From NCBI RefSeq assembly GCF_021018805.1, contig NC_086253.1, forward strand, positions 34,721,583 to 34,785,582: a DNA stretch of 64,000 bases, read 5' to 3'. Below the pieces are notes generated by a model. That model made no database searches. It worked only from the letters and a program-made list of their open reading frames with translations, and was not told the origin of the DNA. This DNA comes from Prinia subflava (Eukaryota; Chordata; Aves; Passeriformes; Cisticolidae). The stretch's first letter is position 1, and each line of letters opens with the position of its first letter. The translations under genes and the position numbers were made by a program. Of the stretch, positions 11,396 to 25,871 are shown piece after piece.

Positions 11396-14300
11396 CTAAA
11401 CCTTTTTTATCTGAGCAACTGTGATTAATTGCCATTTATCTAGATGTGGATAAAAATGGCAAGGTAAGTGACAGTAACTTGACCCTGTTCTGCTTCACTT
11501 ATCAAGCACATGATTTTAGTTAGTAGTGGGAATTAATCCCATAATTTTTACTGCAGAAGACTTGAGTGTTTTTAGTACCCCATCATTAAATATTGAAAGA
11601 TCTATTGGTAACAGGTAGTTCGTAATTCTGTTTTATGCTTATAAAGTCAATTGTTCCCATTCTGTGGAAAAAATCTATCTCCAGGTATGAATCTTCCCTG
11701 AACAGTGAACATATAAAATTCCAGCTATGTTACTGAAAATACTAGACAGCATGCTTGGAATGGTATTGGAATGCTAGTTGAAATTACCACCTTTTAAAAG
11801 TAAACAAACACCTAGCAGTCTGGGACAAAGGTAACAATAAAAATACTAGTCTTTTAATGTATTTTTTAGTAACAGTTATTATGGATTGGAATTAAAAGAT
11901 ATTTTAGCATAGGCATTAATTGAGCACAGTGGCAACATGCACTGATGTTCTTTTCTGTCAGCTTTGGGTTATGTATGCATTTTAACATTTAACTTCACTG
12001 CACGCAAAATCCAGAAACGAAAAATGTGCATAAAAATATACAGGGCATTACTTATTTATATGTAAAGCCTTTATTCTATTTTGTTATTTTAGATTAAATC
12101 CCGTTTCAATTCTATTCTCTCAGGGAAGCACTAACAGTTTGAGCGCAGCGTGAAAGCCATCAAACACTTGAGCTGAAATTTAGATTGGGCAATTTTGCCT
12201 GGTGAAGAAGAAAAGGACATGTAGAATGGCAGAGAACAGAATGGCTTATGGAAAGGCAGATGTTTTAATAACTTGTTGTCTAGTGGGAGCCTCAAATATC
12301 TAAATTTAAACACTGCAATATATTAAAGTGCATTGCTGTCAGGGAGGGCATACTCTTTTACCTTATGAATCAGGGTAAATGTGCATATTTATTGTGTGTG
12401 CATGATATAAGCCACATATTTTATATGTCTTTTATAAACTTTCTAAAACACATATTTTACAATTGAAATTAGAATTAATTGGAATGTGTTAAAAAAGATT
12501 ATTTCAGACTGCAAAATTTTGCTAAAGTTAGCATTGCAAAATGAATTAGGTCAGAGCATGGATAATACTCAGTCTTGAGTTTTGACTTGAACCTGTCTTC
12601 TTGTGTGAGTGGATTAAATAAATGCTTGAAATCTCCTGCCTACAAAGATGCTTTTTGCTTCAGCACATCAATCTCTTGTTAATTTACACTAGATTTGGAA
12701 CAATATTTGTCCTTCAGCCCATTGCTGGAAGAATGCAATGAATTTACCTAAAAAAAAATATCCAGAGAGAAGCTCCAAACCTATGTTAAGTTCTTTACAG
12801 AAAAAAATTCTCTCAGGATGTCTGGTAATAGTTACTCTAATTCACCCTGGCTGCATAATTTACAACCTCGTAGAATTGGGACGACTAGGGAAGAAAAATT
12901 TTATTAATAAGCTAGCTTCCCATATGTTCATGAACAACTGGGTCCTATTAAAGAACAATGAAGGCCCTGTCACTTGACTTTTGGAGATATTACACCAGTA
13001 TTTATAGACTGTTTTGTGACACAGAACTCCTAATTGACATTGCCTTTCACATTTGTCATCTTTTATGCTATCCCCTTTCTCTACAAGTATCAGACTATAT
13101 TTCACTTATAGCTATTGAAAATATTTCAGGTATACTACTAAGAAATATTAAATAAAATATATTTTAAAATATATATTATATTAGAGTTTAATTTAGGGTT
13201 TATTAGACATATATGCATTAAATAAAAAGACATGGAACTATTTCTATAGATATGATGACAAAGTGAAATTGAGGGTAGTATTTTATGAAAGCTAATGATT
13301 TATAGACTATACTGGAATGATTTTAAAGGTCATAAATTTCTCTTTGAATTTGTATTTATTTGACAGTAATTAAAAATTATTTTTTTAATTGAACGAAAAT
13401 GAAATAAGCCCTGCAAGTTTTGTGTCTCTGCACATTTTCAGTGGTATCTTTAATTCTGTTTTACAGAGTGGATTTCCAGTTAGGGTTAGCAGGACCTGCT
13501 GGTTAAAGAAGAAATAAAGACTGACTGTGTAAGCATAATGGAATATTCTCACACAGAGATATCATTTCTGGATCAGGAAGTCCTTAAGCTAGATAGTATT
13601 GCAGACTAGAAATAAATTAATGGAGAAAATTATTTTTCCCCTTTCTTTTTTATTCTAATTTTCTCCCCTTTTTTTCAACTCTTATCTAAGTCTCTGGTGT
13701 GCCATGCTGGAGAATCCCAGGTCTGGCCTTTCATATTCTTATAACCCAGTGTTAGTAGATACAGTGTAAGAGCTTACACAGGAATCACATAGGAAGCACA
13801 AAAGAGCAGCTCTGAGCTAATGCAAAGACAAGATGACAAAACCATAGAGGCTGAAAACAGGTGGGAAACAGAATCTGTGACCAGGCTGGACAGTCCTTAC
13901 AATCTATTAGAGACAATCCTTGAGGACTTATTTTCTTCTATTAGTAAGAAATAGTGAAAGTAGAAATAGACACTGCTTGTGTCTTTGTTCAAGAGGACAG
14001 AGATAAAAAAGCACATAATATTTATGCATAATATTTCTGTAAACAGATCCCAATCACCTTGTGCTGCGCTGCTTTCAAATGAGAAAGCAGACTAGAACTG
14101 CTTCATGCTGCTGAACAGCACAGACTGCAGCTGGAAAAAAAAAAAGCGCTCCAACTCAAGGCCTTACTCCTTTTAACCCTCTTTTGTTGGATGGGACTCA
14201 AGTGGACAAGATTATATTAAATCCTCTTCTTTCAGGAATAAAGCTGTTGATGAATTAATAAAAACTTGAAGGAAGGAAAATGTATGACAGGTATTCTGCA

Positions 14301-17300
14301 ATAATAACAATCATAATTACAAGCACCTTAGTTAAACTAGCTCTGAAAGAGCTGGGACTGCATTGGGAGCTGCTTGAATAACATTTGCCCCACTTATCCT
14401 CCATTTCAATTTAATATTCCTAGTGCTAGTGTTGCCTATATCATCAATGTCAAAAACTAAAAAGTCTTATCTTCAACTTTCATTCCAATGCTTCAAAAGA
14501 GCTTTGAATTTGCATCTTACTCTAGGGAAGATATAGTTTAAAAACATTTTTGCCCAGCTTGCTCCATTAATTTCTGAGGAAAATGCACCTACTGCTGTGA
14601 ATATGACAGTTCTCAACCTTGGTGTTTTTACAGGATGTCCCTCCCTAGGGAACAACCTACACCATTCTGACTTACCCTGCTGGAACTGCACCTCCTGCTG
14701 GGTAATCAGCTACTGCAGCACTAAGGGAGAGACCTCAGTATGATTAACTGGATGCCCCTTGTGAATGCTAAGGAAAAAGAGAACTGCGAGTTTTCTAGGG
14801 GGAAAAAGTGCTTTTAGTAATCATCTGTTTTCAATCCAAGCAGCTAATTTACAGTTGCATAGAGTTGCTCAATTACCAGCAGCACTTACTACTTTATACA
14901 TCTTGGTAAGGTTTAACTTAAAATACTATTCATCAGTCTATGAAATATATTTTTCTTCCAATTTTTTCAGTGAGTCAAAAACAAAATTAATTTTGTAATG
15001 ATTATCTGACTCAGGTAAAGCTGATTTTATATTACTCTAGGCCAAAGCCACTGACAAGGGCACAAAAAGGATTATTTTTCAGCAGTTTTCAGCTCAGCTA
15101 AATCAGCAGATAATGCCATCTATGATGCACAGTGATCCTGACCTTAAGCCCTCCTCATTGTTAATGTTTCTCACATCTCAAATATGCCTCAATGGCAGAA
15201 AAATATTATATAGCCATCTTTGTGCATCAAGAAATAATAATCTTTTAGAATTCTTTGGATTTTATGCTGTTACTGTATTTTCCTTGTCTCCCATCTCAAA
15301 TTGCATTATCATGTGAACACAATATATTTTATATTGTCAGTGGTGGTAATTTGGTGTATGACTTTATTATATACAGACCATAAAATAAAGCTGCCTGTAC
15401 ACCTATTAGAAAAAATAACAAAATCAAAACCAAAGCACAAACCCCAGATGCAAAACACACAAAAGAAAACTGGTTCCTCTGCCAAAAAGCAAATAAAGCA
15501 AAAAAGTTCATTGTTATTGACTGCTATTCACAACAAAAGCAGTTTGTCTTCATCTGCAACAGAAAAACCTGTGGACTTTCAACTGAAAATATCATTTATA
15601 GTTGAATTTATTGTTAGAATTTTTATACCATGACATTTGAAGTGAATAGTTCTTGGCTTTAATAGATTTTTAGTCATTAGTTAAAACAAAAACTATTTTT
15701 CTTTTCAGAAGTATTACTCAATCATTTAGAAATGTTTAAATTCTATCATTTTTCTACCTAAATATATATGTTAATAAAAGGATACCAGTGCCATGTAGGA
15801 TGGACTGTCTCCAAGCGTCCTCTTCAACCAAAGGCTGCATAATTTTAAATTTTCACATGATTTTTGATACTGCTAATTAGGTTGATTATCATCAAAACCA
15901 TCTGACAAATAGTAATGAACTTTACAAGTGTTTATCAGTCAGTAAAGAACTATCATTCTGTTTTGAACCTAGGAAAAATAAAATACACAGAAGTGTATTT
16001 ACAGAAGTGTAAAGAAGTTTATCGGATATAAATCAGAGCTGAAGGCCAAAAAATCAAACCTTTTTGTGATTCTGCTGGGTGATTACTCTAATAAATGGGA
16101 CATAACCAAAGACTGTTAGTGTTACAGCAATTGAAAGTTATCGGATTACTCCTTAAACGTAGTTATTTATTGCAAAAAAAGCTTTAGGCCTCAGTAGGAG
16201 GCTTAATGTACTATGAAGATACCACTTTGTTCTTAAAAATCCTGTTAAAAGTATTTATTTTCCAGATTCTATGATATACACAGAAAACCTTGGCAATAGC
16301 TAGTTTGGAACTGTCTGAGGCCAATCCTATCGCAGTGACCGATACTTGCTTTGACTAGCATGCTTCATTTTTTTTCTTCAATTTTCCACCTTCCCAGCAC
16401 TCTCCCTCCATCTCTTGCTTGGTAGTCAATCTAACACCTTTTAGACATTAAGCACATACAGAAGGAAGGCAGAGAACAGGATGTGACATGCCATTTCTTA
16501 GCTCCTTTACAGCTGCTGAGCAGGAGCCAGTCAGACTGTGATGCCTTGCCTGCTTTTGGAGCTCAGAAACATTGAATTCATTAATACACTACCATGCAGT
16601 CTGACTTAAGTTGCTTACGTGATCCTGTGTCATTTATACAAGAAAATGCAACAATAAAATGATCAGTGTAATGTTTGCTAGTTGTTACGTGCATACACAC
16701 CCAGAGGAACGCCACATACGTGTTGGTAGAGATTCTCTGGACTGTGAGAGCAGTAGTACTAGGTCTCATCCTCTGATGTTAGACTATTATAAACTACTTT
16801 ATAAATAGCTTTTATGTGAATCATTAAAAAACCCTCTGAAATCATGTCTGACCCTGCCTTGATCTGGAGGTTGAAGTAAGGACTCCCAACATCCTTTCCA
16901 CATAAATTATCCTATAATCTAAAAACCCTTATGTTTTTCTGTTCTGAACCTGGTGGAGACCAAATAAAGAAGTCATTTCTTTCTTTTGCACTGTTAACAT
17001 GTCCACATTTCATAGGAGTAGTACTTGCTTATACTCTACATTGGATGTCTTCACATAAATGAAATAAATTTTTAATTTTTTCTTCCTTTTTTATTTTCCC
17101 CTCGTCTTATTTTTCATATGATGTTTCTCATCTATCTGCTCTAAATTCTCAGTTTTTCTCCAGCTGCAATCCCCCATTTGCTGAGTAACTTCAGTCCATC
17201 AAAACTCCATTTATACTAAGACCTGTTTCATCATACCATCCACGTCACAATTCCTTATTTCTGGTGTTAACTCAAAATTCAGTTTTGGATTTTAGTTTTT

Positions 17301-18500
17301 ATCATATTTACACATTTCATCATCTGTTTGATCATTGTAATTTAATCATTTGTATCTTTTCTTCCACTGAACTCCCTACATGAAACAACTTCAGAGAAAA
17401 AGCCCATGCAGTCATTGCTCTACAGTAAATAAAGAGCTGTTCCAAACCCACTTACTGTAATGTTTCTGAAAAATTATCAGAAGATAATGAGCAAGGTGGT
17501 AACTGGTCACATTCTGTTGGAATAATAAAATAAGGTGGTATTTTCATTAGGTTTTCTCTCTGCTCTGTTCACTGTCTCTGCCTGTCAGATGTGGTGTTAG
17601 CATGTGTGTTAAGCTCTTTGGTACACGGGCTGTCTTTGATTTTGAGAATTCACACCACAAAAGAGCTCTGAAACTTACAGTGATCACTAAACATGACTGC
17701 ATGACAAAAACTAATGATAATAGCATGGTTCACAAGGTGAGGAGAGATACAGACAGGCTACAGAATAACATAGCAATTACTCATCCTTGGAGACAAAAAT
17801 GATATTTGTAGATGCAGGTAATTATTTTCCAATTATTTTATGCTGGTCATTATTAAGAAGTCAGCTTAAAAAATTCCTACCAAAAAGAAGAAAAAAATAA
17901 AGATAGTGACAGCACAGTGAAATTAATGTATTTCTTAGTCACAGATAAATTTACACCGTTAAAGGGGTGTATCGTAAAAGGTACTGTGATATTTCTTTAG
18001 ATTCATAAATAAGTTTAAAGGACATTCTTCATGTGTTTGGCACTTTTTGTCAACAGAATTCATGAAAAATCTGGGCCTGTGTCATGACGGAAATTAAACG
18101 TTTGCTTGCTCCTCCTGCTAGATCTAGAAACATAAGTTATGCTGTCACTTGTCAATCATTTCAGGGTCAGCCAAAAGCCAGCTCACCTGCTCTGAGATTG
18201 CCAGTCATTATTAAAGTGTTTATTGATTATCATTAAGTGGATTGTAAAAAGCATCACTGAGCGAATAAAGATAAACATATGTGAATAGAGTTATGGGTTG
18301 AGATGAAAATATTTTGATTAGGTTGGACACAGTGGCCTCTGTAGCTTTGTATCCTGATATTGTTCTGTCACTAAGGTGATTATCCACCTGAAAATGGTGA
18401 GTCACTTAAAATTAGAAATACATTTAGTATTTACTCCTTTGTAAATGGTTTTCATTCTCACAGCAACTTCTGAATGGGACTACAGGTTTGTTTTGGTTTC
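11396..18500. other. No gene recognised
   Basis: About 7 kb of AT-rich DNA without a recognised repeat. There is an A-run near 14132-14143, a very AT-rich stretch at 13140-13220 and a pyrimidine-rich plus strand at 17060-17170. No open frame exceeds 110 codons. Confidence 0.6.
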
Positions 18501-19030
18501 TGACTCATTGATTAAAACAACAGCACTGTCCTACACAGCATTTAGCATCTCAAGCAGGACTGTGAGCACAGATTGCTGCAAGTCAGCTTCCCTCACAAGA
18601 GAAGGAAAGCCCGTCTCGTCACTGAGAGCAGGCACAGTAGGGCTCTACCTCCCGCGTCTGCACTACAGCTCTAAAGTCACCTGTTGATCTTAGGCACAGG
18701 GATATCCGATGGTGTAATTCCCTCATGTTCATAAGCTCTGTACAGTGCTCTGCACTACAGGGTAAGCAGCAAGGTCTGTGTAAATGGAGAGAAGGTGTTG
18801 GCAGTGTTCTGAAGATATGTCTGCAGTTGCAGCACAGACACTGAGTCAAAGTAATGTCCAACAGTGAAGAGCAGCTGAGCTTATGTAAGCAAGTCATGAA
18901 AGGAAAGAAAAAAATAGTAAGGCAAAATGTCGAAAACATTCTGAGGTAGTAGAATAAATTGCTAAGATTTATAAAATGCTGTGGACAATGTGATAAAAAT
19001 ATTTTTACTTGCAACAGACATAGCAATAAT
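18501..19030. other. No gene recognised; minor CpG cluster
   Basis: CpGs cluster at 18610-18660 (CCCGTCTCGTC, CCCGCGTC). A minus-strand open frame of 135 codons (18619-19026) begins at TTG, is rich in Cys, Leu and His, and matches no family, so it is probably chance. Confidence 0.5.
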
Positions 19031-22000
19031 AGGCAATTAGGTTGTTACATAGTCACACTTTATCGCCTGTAGTCTGTAGAGGGTGGGGAGGAGGGAGGAA
19101 TTAGAGTCCTTGTATTCCATATCACATACACTCCTAAATTACTGATAAAAAATTAAAAGAAGGTCAGTAAGGTACTAGAAATGGTGCAGATGGTGCCCCA
19201 CATCAGGCAAGATCAGTTACGGCTTAAGCTGATGTTAATGCCCAGTTGGAAATAAGCTTTGATGTGGAAGAAAAGTTCATCGGTTGACTCAGAACAGTTT
19301 AAGAAAGTGACTAGTGAAGGCTAGATCTGTGCAGATGGTTTTACACTTTAAGCAGCTCTAACAAAATGCAAACTTCCTGCTAGTTCTGATATGAAATATC
19401 TAGGTTCTTACTTGATCACACTGCAGAAGTAAAAAGTGTTTTCCCTGGTGTGGAAAGAGAAGCAAAACACCAAAGAATCCTATGCTCGGTGTCACTGCTC
19501 AAAACCAAGCCTTCTAATTTTAACAAGTTCATAAAAATAAGATTTTAATAATTTACCTCAGAGGAATGCAATAGCCCATCTCTGCTTCAAGTAATGCATT
19601 TGACTGAACAAGAGTCTGGAAAAATTACAGGATTGTTTCTTGCACCTGTTTATGGAGCATATGTAAGTGATTTAAAGAAGGGAAGAAAACATTTCCAGGG
19701 GCACATTTTAAGAAAAACAAAAAATAAACTATGAGAGTGTTTAAAAAAATGAACACAGAGCAAAAAATCCCCAAACCTTTAGGGTCATAAAGATATCTTA
19801 GTACTATTGTACTGTATTACGATTAGTTGAAATTTCCTAAATAAATAAGAAATGCTTTGGCAAAAAAAACCAAGCCAAATCAAACCAAACCAATATAAAC
19901 ATGTGCATTGTTAATCTGTTTAATTATAGATAATGTCAACTATTTTATTATTGTTTTATTGTTTATAGTTTCTCAAACTTTTCCAGCAGTTCTGGAAAAT
20001 GTGACATAACTGCTGCTTAATTTTACTCTGCTCAAAGGTAAAATACTCCTTATTATATCAGGCTTTGTTAAGGAATATAACACACCAGGAAGTAATTTTA
20101 TGGATTTTCTCTCAAGTTAGATAATAACAACTCAAATACCCCACACTGTATAAGAAAACTAAAAGCTATTACTATACCTATATACTTCAAAGAAAATAAA
20201 TATACATGTATTTTGAACTTGTTGTCCTAAAGTATGTTCAAATTCCATATATGCACTCAGGGGTTGAAAACAGATTCTTCAGTGAGGCTTTGTTTTCTAG
20301 AACAAATAAATCTGTGGGGAAAAAGACCAACAACTACTCTGAGATAAACAAAGAACCAAATAAAAGAGGATGAAAATACAATTTTGCTCTTGATGTTCCT
20401 AGTTGGTCAGTCCCTTGATGACTGTATCTATTCTTCTGAAGAGATGCTTACTGAGTAGTGAAAATGCTTTAGCATTTAAGCATTTTGTTTCCATCAGACT
20501 ATATCAGGAAAAATTAAATTCAGTTTGGTGCTAGCAATTATTCCTTCCTATCTATGACATTGCCATGTATTGTATTTATTGTAAACAGACCAGGAAAGAT
20601 TATCCAAAGCAACATCCTAAGGAACATGTGGTTATCCCCCATACTGTTTTTTTTTACAGTACCATTTTGTGTGGTACATCATGCTTCTGTGTACCTGTTC
20701 AGTTTTTTTGTACTGAATGTTAAAAAACCACAAAGATTTCTATAAATTCACATGGCGTGTAAAGGATAAGGAAGCAAATGTACATTGGCTGCTTAACGTA
20801 CCCAAGAAAAGGGTAGGCATATGGTAGCAAAGCAATAGGTGGTTTCAAAAAGAGAGTATTTCAGGCAGAAGAAATTACTTATGCTGGGAGGTTAAGGAAG
20901 TGACTATACTGATGTTAGAACTGTGGAAACATTAAATATGAATGAAATGCAGAAATAGCTTAAGGAAAGGTAGTAACAGGCTAGAAGCGAAGGATGTGAC
21001 AGAAAAGAGCTCTGGGAATGAAGAACAGTAATAAAAGAGACAAAGAGGTAAACTGTCAAAGAGGAACATTTAGGATTGTAAATGAGCTCTGCCAAAAGAG
21101 AAAAGAAATGTTCATTGGAGTGGAGGCAGTGAGTGACAGGCAGAAGAGAAAACTTCGTGGAAAGGGCAGTATAGAAATCTACAACAAAAGAGGCTTAAAG
21201 CATTCTAGAATCAAAACCTTTTTGTCTCCTCAACTCTAGATTATGCATTTTAGAAAATTAAGAAAGAAGATGCAAAATAGAGAGGGATAGGATTGAGTCA
21301 GAAGAAAATAAGGACATGGAATGAAATCAGAACATTACGTCAATGTTTACAGTAATTTCCTCCTGTCAAAATAAGAATTTGGATGCCTGAGGAAGAAGTG
21401 TGCAGTTACAAAAATTGGTTTTATCTTGCAGAATATAAAAGGACAATAATCTTGACAAAAATTGCTCTCATTTTCCAGGACAGCAAAAACACAAAAGGAA
21501 CCAGTGCGCTGAAAGACACAAGATAAAAATTCCAGAGGACAAAAATTATGGGCCATGTCCTGTGCTTAAATCAAGACTGAAAAGGTGAAATTGGACCCCC
21601 AGTTGGAAGCCCCGGTTTGGTCCACTGAAGGACTCTTAGCAGCCTCAGGCACTTGTTTTTCATACTGGCCCTCCGCCCATGATACTTACATTAATTAAAA
21701 AGCTGAGCTGCAAAACCCCACCCTGTCTATGTCCCCCCCCACCAACCTAATGAAGAAGTCCATAATGTTCCTATATTAAATGTCCTTGTTTTCAAAAGGA
21801 CAAATAATTGTACAGCTATGATGTACAGAGAGATTCCATTAGATTTTTCATACACTATGGAGTACTGTGAGGATGAGACCATTTTCATATGCAGGAAATA
21901 GCATACTTTTAATCATTTTCTTCAAGATGGAAATTTTAGATTTTACCATTTTAGATTTAGTCTTGCATTTTTGGACAGTTACGATCATAAATTATCTTAA

Positions 22001-22139
22001 AAATGTGTAATAGTGTATTTAAGCTCAATCACTACGAGACCAGAAAGCCATGTAAAATGCTTAAAATAAGTAATTGAAAAGGACTTGTTTTTCTGATGTA
22101 AAACAAGCTGAGTGAGTTTAAATAGTCTAAATAGTCATT
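19031..22139. other. No gene recognised
   Basis: AT-rich unique-looking sequence. 20930-21330 is purine-rich on the plus strand. A C8 run lies near 21734. No repeat family identified. Confidence 0.6.
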
Positions 22140-22480
22140 ACAGTCTGACTGTGATGTGTTCTTTCCTCCACACTTGCTGCAGCATTTCTTGTATTATTAT
22201 AATGGTTTCTAGAGCAATAAATTACAGACACAGAACCAACTGCTGAAAAGTGTAGGCGGCTCACACAGCATGATGCAAATCACGCTGTTGGATACTCTTC
22301 CTTTGTAAAAACAATTCCACTAGAGCACGCGTGATTCTGCCCACCAGAATACAATTTCGCTACACAGCAGTTTCTGTCGGAGCAATGGAAATGGAATTTT
22401 CCATCGCCAAGCCCTTAACTCTGCCAAGTTATTTTGGGGCTTGAACTTTGCATGCCTATGTAGTATTCTAGTAACTGCAT
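22140..22480. other. CpG-bearing single-copy block, possible enhancer
   Basis: At least seven CpGs fall within 22250-22410, including GCACGCGTG, against an almost CpG-free background. The sequence is complex, not low-complexity, and has no open frame of note. It may be a conserved non-coding element whose CpGs have been kept by selection or lack of methylation. Confidence 0.25.
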
Positions 22481-24877
22481 ATACATGAAATAAGCAAATA
22501 CATAGTCAAAACCAGTTAACAAAAAATATGGTCACCTGAGAGCTATTGACCAGATTACGATAGATAAATTGGTGATTTTTCAGCCTAATTCCTTGTGAAG
22601 TGATCAAAATACCCCTCCAAATAAGCAAAACTTACCAAGCAGGAGACAGTCCAGGTCATTGAATGAAGTAAGGGATCGTAGTAAACGGTTGTCTCCTAAA
22701 CCAGATTTCTTTAGATTATGAGAAATTATTGATTCCAAAGCGCTACTCTGCCTATCCAAGAAAGCTAGATCTTTATATTAGTAAGTCATTGTACACGAAG
22801 TAATTTCCACCTTCCTTTGATCCAAATGTAATGAAGTATAAAAAGGTAAACATATCCTTTTACAAATGTCATTTAACTATAATAAAAATATGGTTAGAAA
22901 GTGGGAATCAGAATTATTTTTGCACCACTAGAAGATAATACTGCTAAGATTCATATGGAATAGAATCAGAGATGTGACAAAAATGAATGATAAATACCAT
23001 GCAAAATTTGGCAGCTGCATACAAATTTTGAAAAAAAGGTCAAACTGGCTTCACCAGTTCATCTGGAAAAGATTTTTATTTGAGAACATATGGCTTGCAA
23101 CTGTCCATAAAGCTCTTACTTTACACTAGAGAAGGCAACATTTATAACATCCATCGTGTGTACATTTAAATAGGAGAGGCACACTTAACAACATATGGAT
23201 GTTGCTACATCAGGCTGTGGGAGAAATCTCAGACCAATTGGAAGAAAGGGACATGGAATGTTTATTGTCCATGTTCCTGCACTATTTGACACCAAGTTGC
23301 ACCTAGTACAGTGTACAGGTGGTTTTCTGAGGTGATAACTAGCATTCTAGTATTCACACTTCTTTCTCTCAAACCAAATCCTTTTCTCTTCCCATTCTTC
23401 AGAAATCACTTGACAGTTTATGCTTCTGATTTTAGGTTCTTTGGTGATGGTTATTTATTAAATTTTGAGCATTGTACCTAAGGGCTATATTCCCATCCAT
23501 CACTGATTCATCAATTTAGACTGAATACCAGGAAAACACATTGAAAAATGTGGCTTTGTGGCATATTCTTGTTCTTTTTCTTTGCTGACAGAATGATAAG
23601 ATTTTACAATAATACGACTAACATTCTATTCATCACTGAAGTGATTTAGATCTTAGGAACTCCATAGTGCTGTAGCAGAAGTATCCTCCACAGCTTCTAC
23701 AAATATTTCATCACTGTGCTTGCGGAAGGAAGGGGAAGGTGGCATTTTAAATAGAGAAATGGGGCAAAAGATATAGCTATGCATATTCTGGGAAAGACTA
23801 CAGGCTGAGCCATTCCCATGTTATTTTCAGTTATTCGCACCCTGGTCCCTCTCTTTTCTAAGTGCTAATTTTATCCAGTATCATTGCCTGTTAGATTGTT
23901 CTATTTACTGATCTTGTCACAGCTGCCATATTCTTTTTCTTTTTAGTAGACACCTCTGAAAGAGAAAAACTTCCTCTAAAAATGTCTGGTGCATCTTCCT
24001 TTGCACGTGCTTTTGAAATTTCTGTATTACCCTCAGAGGCTTACGCTTTACCACACTGAAGGTACTTGTTAGAACTGTCGAAAATAAAAGTGTCAAGATT
24101 ATATTCTAAATCATATTGACTACACTTTGTGACATATAAATGCTTTTTTTGATGTTTGCTGCTTATTTTTTCAGCTCACTTAGAAATTATCATGCAGTTC
24201 ACCTTATTTTGTGTTAAGGACTTTGATGCAAAGCCATAAATATACCTAGAAGAATTTACTTTCAGAAGGAAATGATAAATTTCTAAAATGGACTTTGTAG
24301 TAATACTAAGCAATAGCTAGATGTGTTGTGACTTGATATGCAACACCTAGTACCTCGACGTATTTCAGCTTAGGCTTAGCTTGCTTTTGTAATATTATGT
24401 AGAATAGACATCTGACATGAAAGAAAAAAATTCACAGAAACCTCTTGAAAAACCCTTCAAAGTGTACTTCTGTGGAATCATATCCTTACAATTTATAATA
24501 TGCGTAGAGTATAAATTTAATCATTATCTACAACTGGTTTGTGTTATCAGAATAATTTTAAAATAATCCTTAAAATTACAGGGTTTACTAAAGTTTCTGA
24601 AAGCTAAAAGCCTTCATCTGTGTCTAAGGAACATGGATACGGGTAATTGTGATCTTAGCATTTCTCCAGTACTCATCCTGCTGTGGATCTCACAGTATAA
24701 TTTATGGCAGGCTGCAGGTAATTCAGTTTGCGCTGGTTGCTATCAGATTTAAAAGGTTGGTGCATCATCCACAGATCAGAAGGATATAAGAAATTTTTGT
24801 TTTAACTTCTGCTTTTTCTGGACTTTAGGAAAGTCTTAAAATTATCTTTAGTGTTTTAATTAGCCCCTGATATATTT
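22481..24877. other. No gene recognised
   Basis: AT-rich unique-looking sequence without open frames above 60 codons and without a recognisable repeat. Confidence 0.6.
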
Positions 24878-24905
24878 GGGGCATGGGGTGGGGAGGGGGG
24901 AAGGG
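24878..24905 (+). other. G-quadruplex motif
   Basis: Four G-runs of 4, 4, 4 and 6 bases are separated by loops of 3, 1 and 1 bases, with a further GGG at 24903. This exceeds the usual G3+N1-7 rule and has very short loops, which favour a stable parallel quadruplex. The surrounding 100 bp is purine- and G-rich on the plus strand, in contrast to the AT-rich background. No promoter or gene can be linked to it. Confidence 0.85.
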
Positions 24906-25279
24906 AATAGGAGGCACTTGGTGGAAAGGAGGCTTTCCCATGCAGTGTGAGCAGGGTACACTGTCACACAATAGCACACCTGAACAGTACAACAGGAAAT
25001 GCTGCTGCTTCCAACACAACAGTTCTCCGGCCACAAAAGAAGTAAAACAGCCACTCTCCTGGGGAAGCTGTTCTGGTTTCACAGCCACAGTCTACAAATG
25101 ATGAGGCTTGATGCATTAACTCTACCCTTGTGCTACTTCTAGGGGTTAGAATGCTGGAAATGTAAACAATGAAAAAGAAATTTAAAAAGCAGGTATCTAT
25201 GCAAACACATTTAATTAATTTTTGAATATCAAAAGAAAATAAAATTGCAGATAAATGTCTATTATTATGGATTACTCCC

Positions 25280-25347
25280 ACAGATATTTTCTTATGTTTT
25301 CTTGATTTGGATAAGTAAAAAAATCAAGAAAACATAAAAACATCTGT
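25280..25347. repeat. Long hairpin (17-bp perfect stem)
   Basis: The arms 25292-25308 (TTATGTTTTCTTGATTT) and 25321-25337 are perfect reverse complements around a 12-nt loop. Outside them ACAGAT at 25280-25285 pairs with ATCTGT at 25342-25347 across a small asymmetric internal loop. The total paired length is about 25 bp. It could be a small foldback of a palindromic insertion, or a template-switch product. It is somewhat short for a canonical vertebrate pre-miRNA. Confidence 0.85.
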
Positions 25348-25871
25348 CTGTATTAAAAAATTAATCTTTTATAAATAAGAAAGAGAAAGGTAATTAATAA
25401 ATTAAAGTGAGAATAACCAAAAAACCCACATTTAAAGGGCAATGCTTAATGCATTCTAATGTCACAAAGGCCTTTACCAAAGTTCTATTATGTTTTGGAA
25501 TCCTTGAAAAGAGCAGTCCTGTAATTTCGAGATGATGAATTCTGACAAATCTATTTAAAGCGGGAAAGTAGAACTGCTTGATTCTTTGGCATCACAAATT
25601 AAGATAACAATAAGATACTGAAATACTAAAAATAATTACTTTGTTTGAACAAGAAAATTATTAAAATATTACTATCAAAACCAAGGGAGACTAAACTGTG
25701 AAGAGCCAGTACTATTTATAAATGAGAAATGTTTAAATTTGTGAAATAAACATAGATTCCAAAGTGCAGGTTTTTTCTCTCTCAATCATCCAGCATCTAG
25801 CAATAACAAAAACAAATTTTAAAGGAAAATACAGCTGCAGATATTATTTTTTCATTGTTTTGAAATATTAA

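Noticed and set aside
18619..19026. 135-codon open frame, minus strand
   Set aside because: TTG start, biased Cys/Leu/His composition, no family match and no promoter or splice support.
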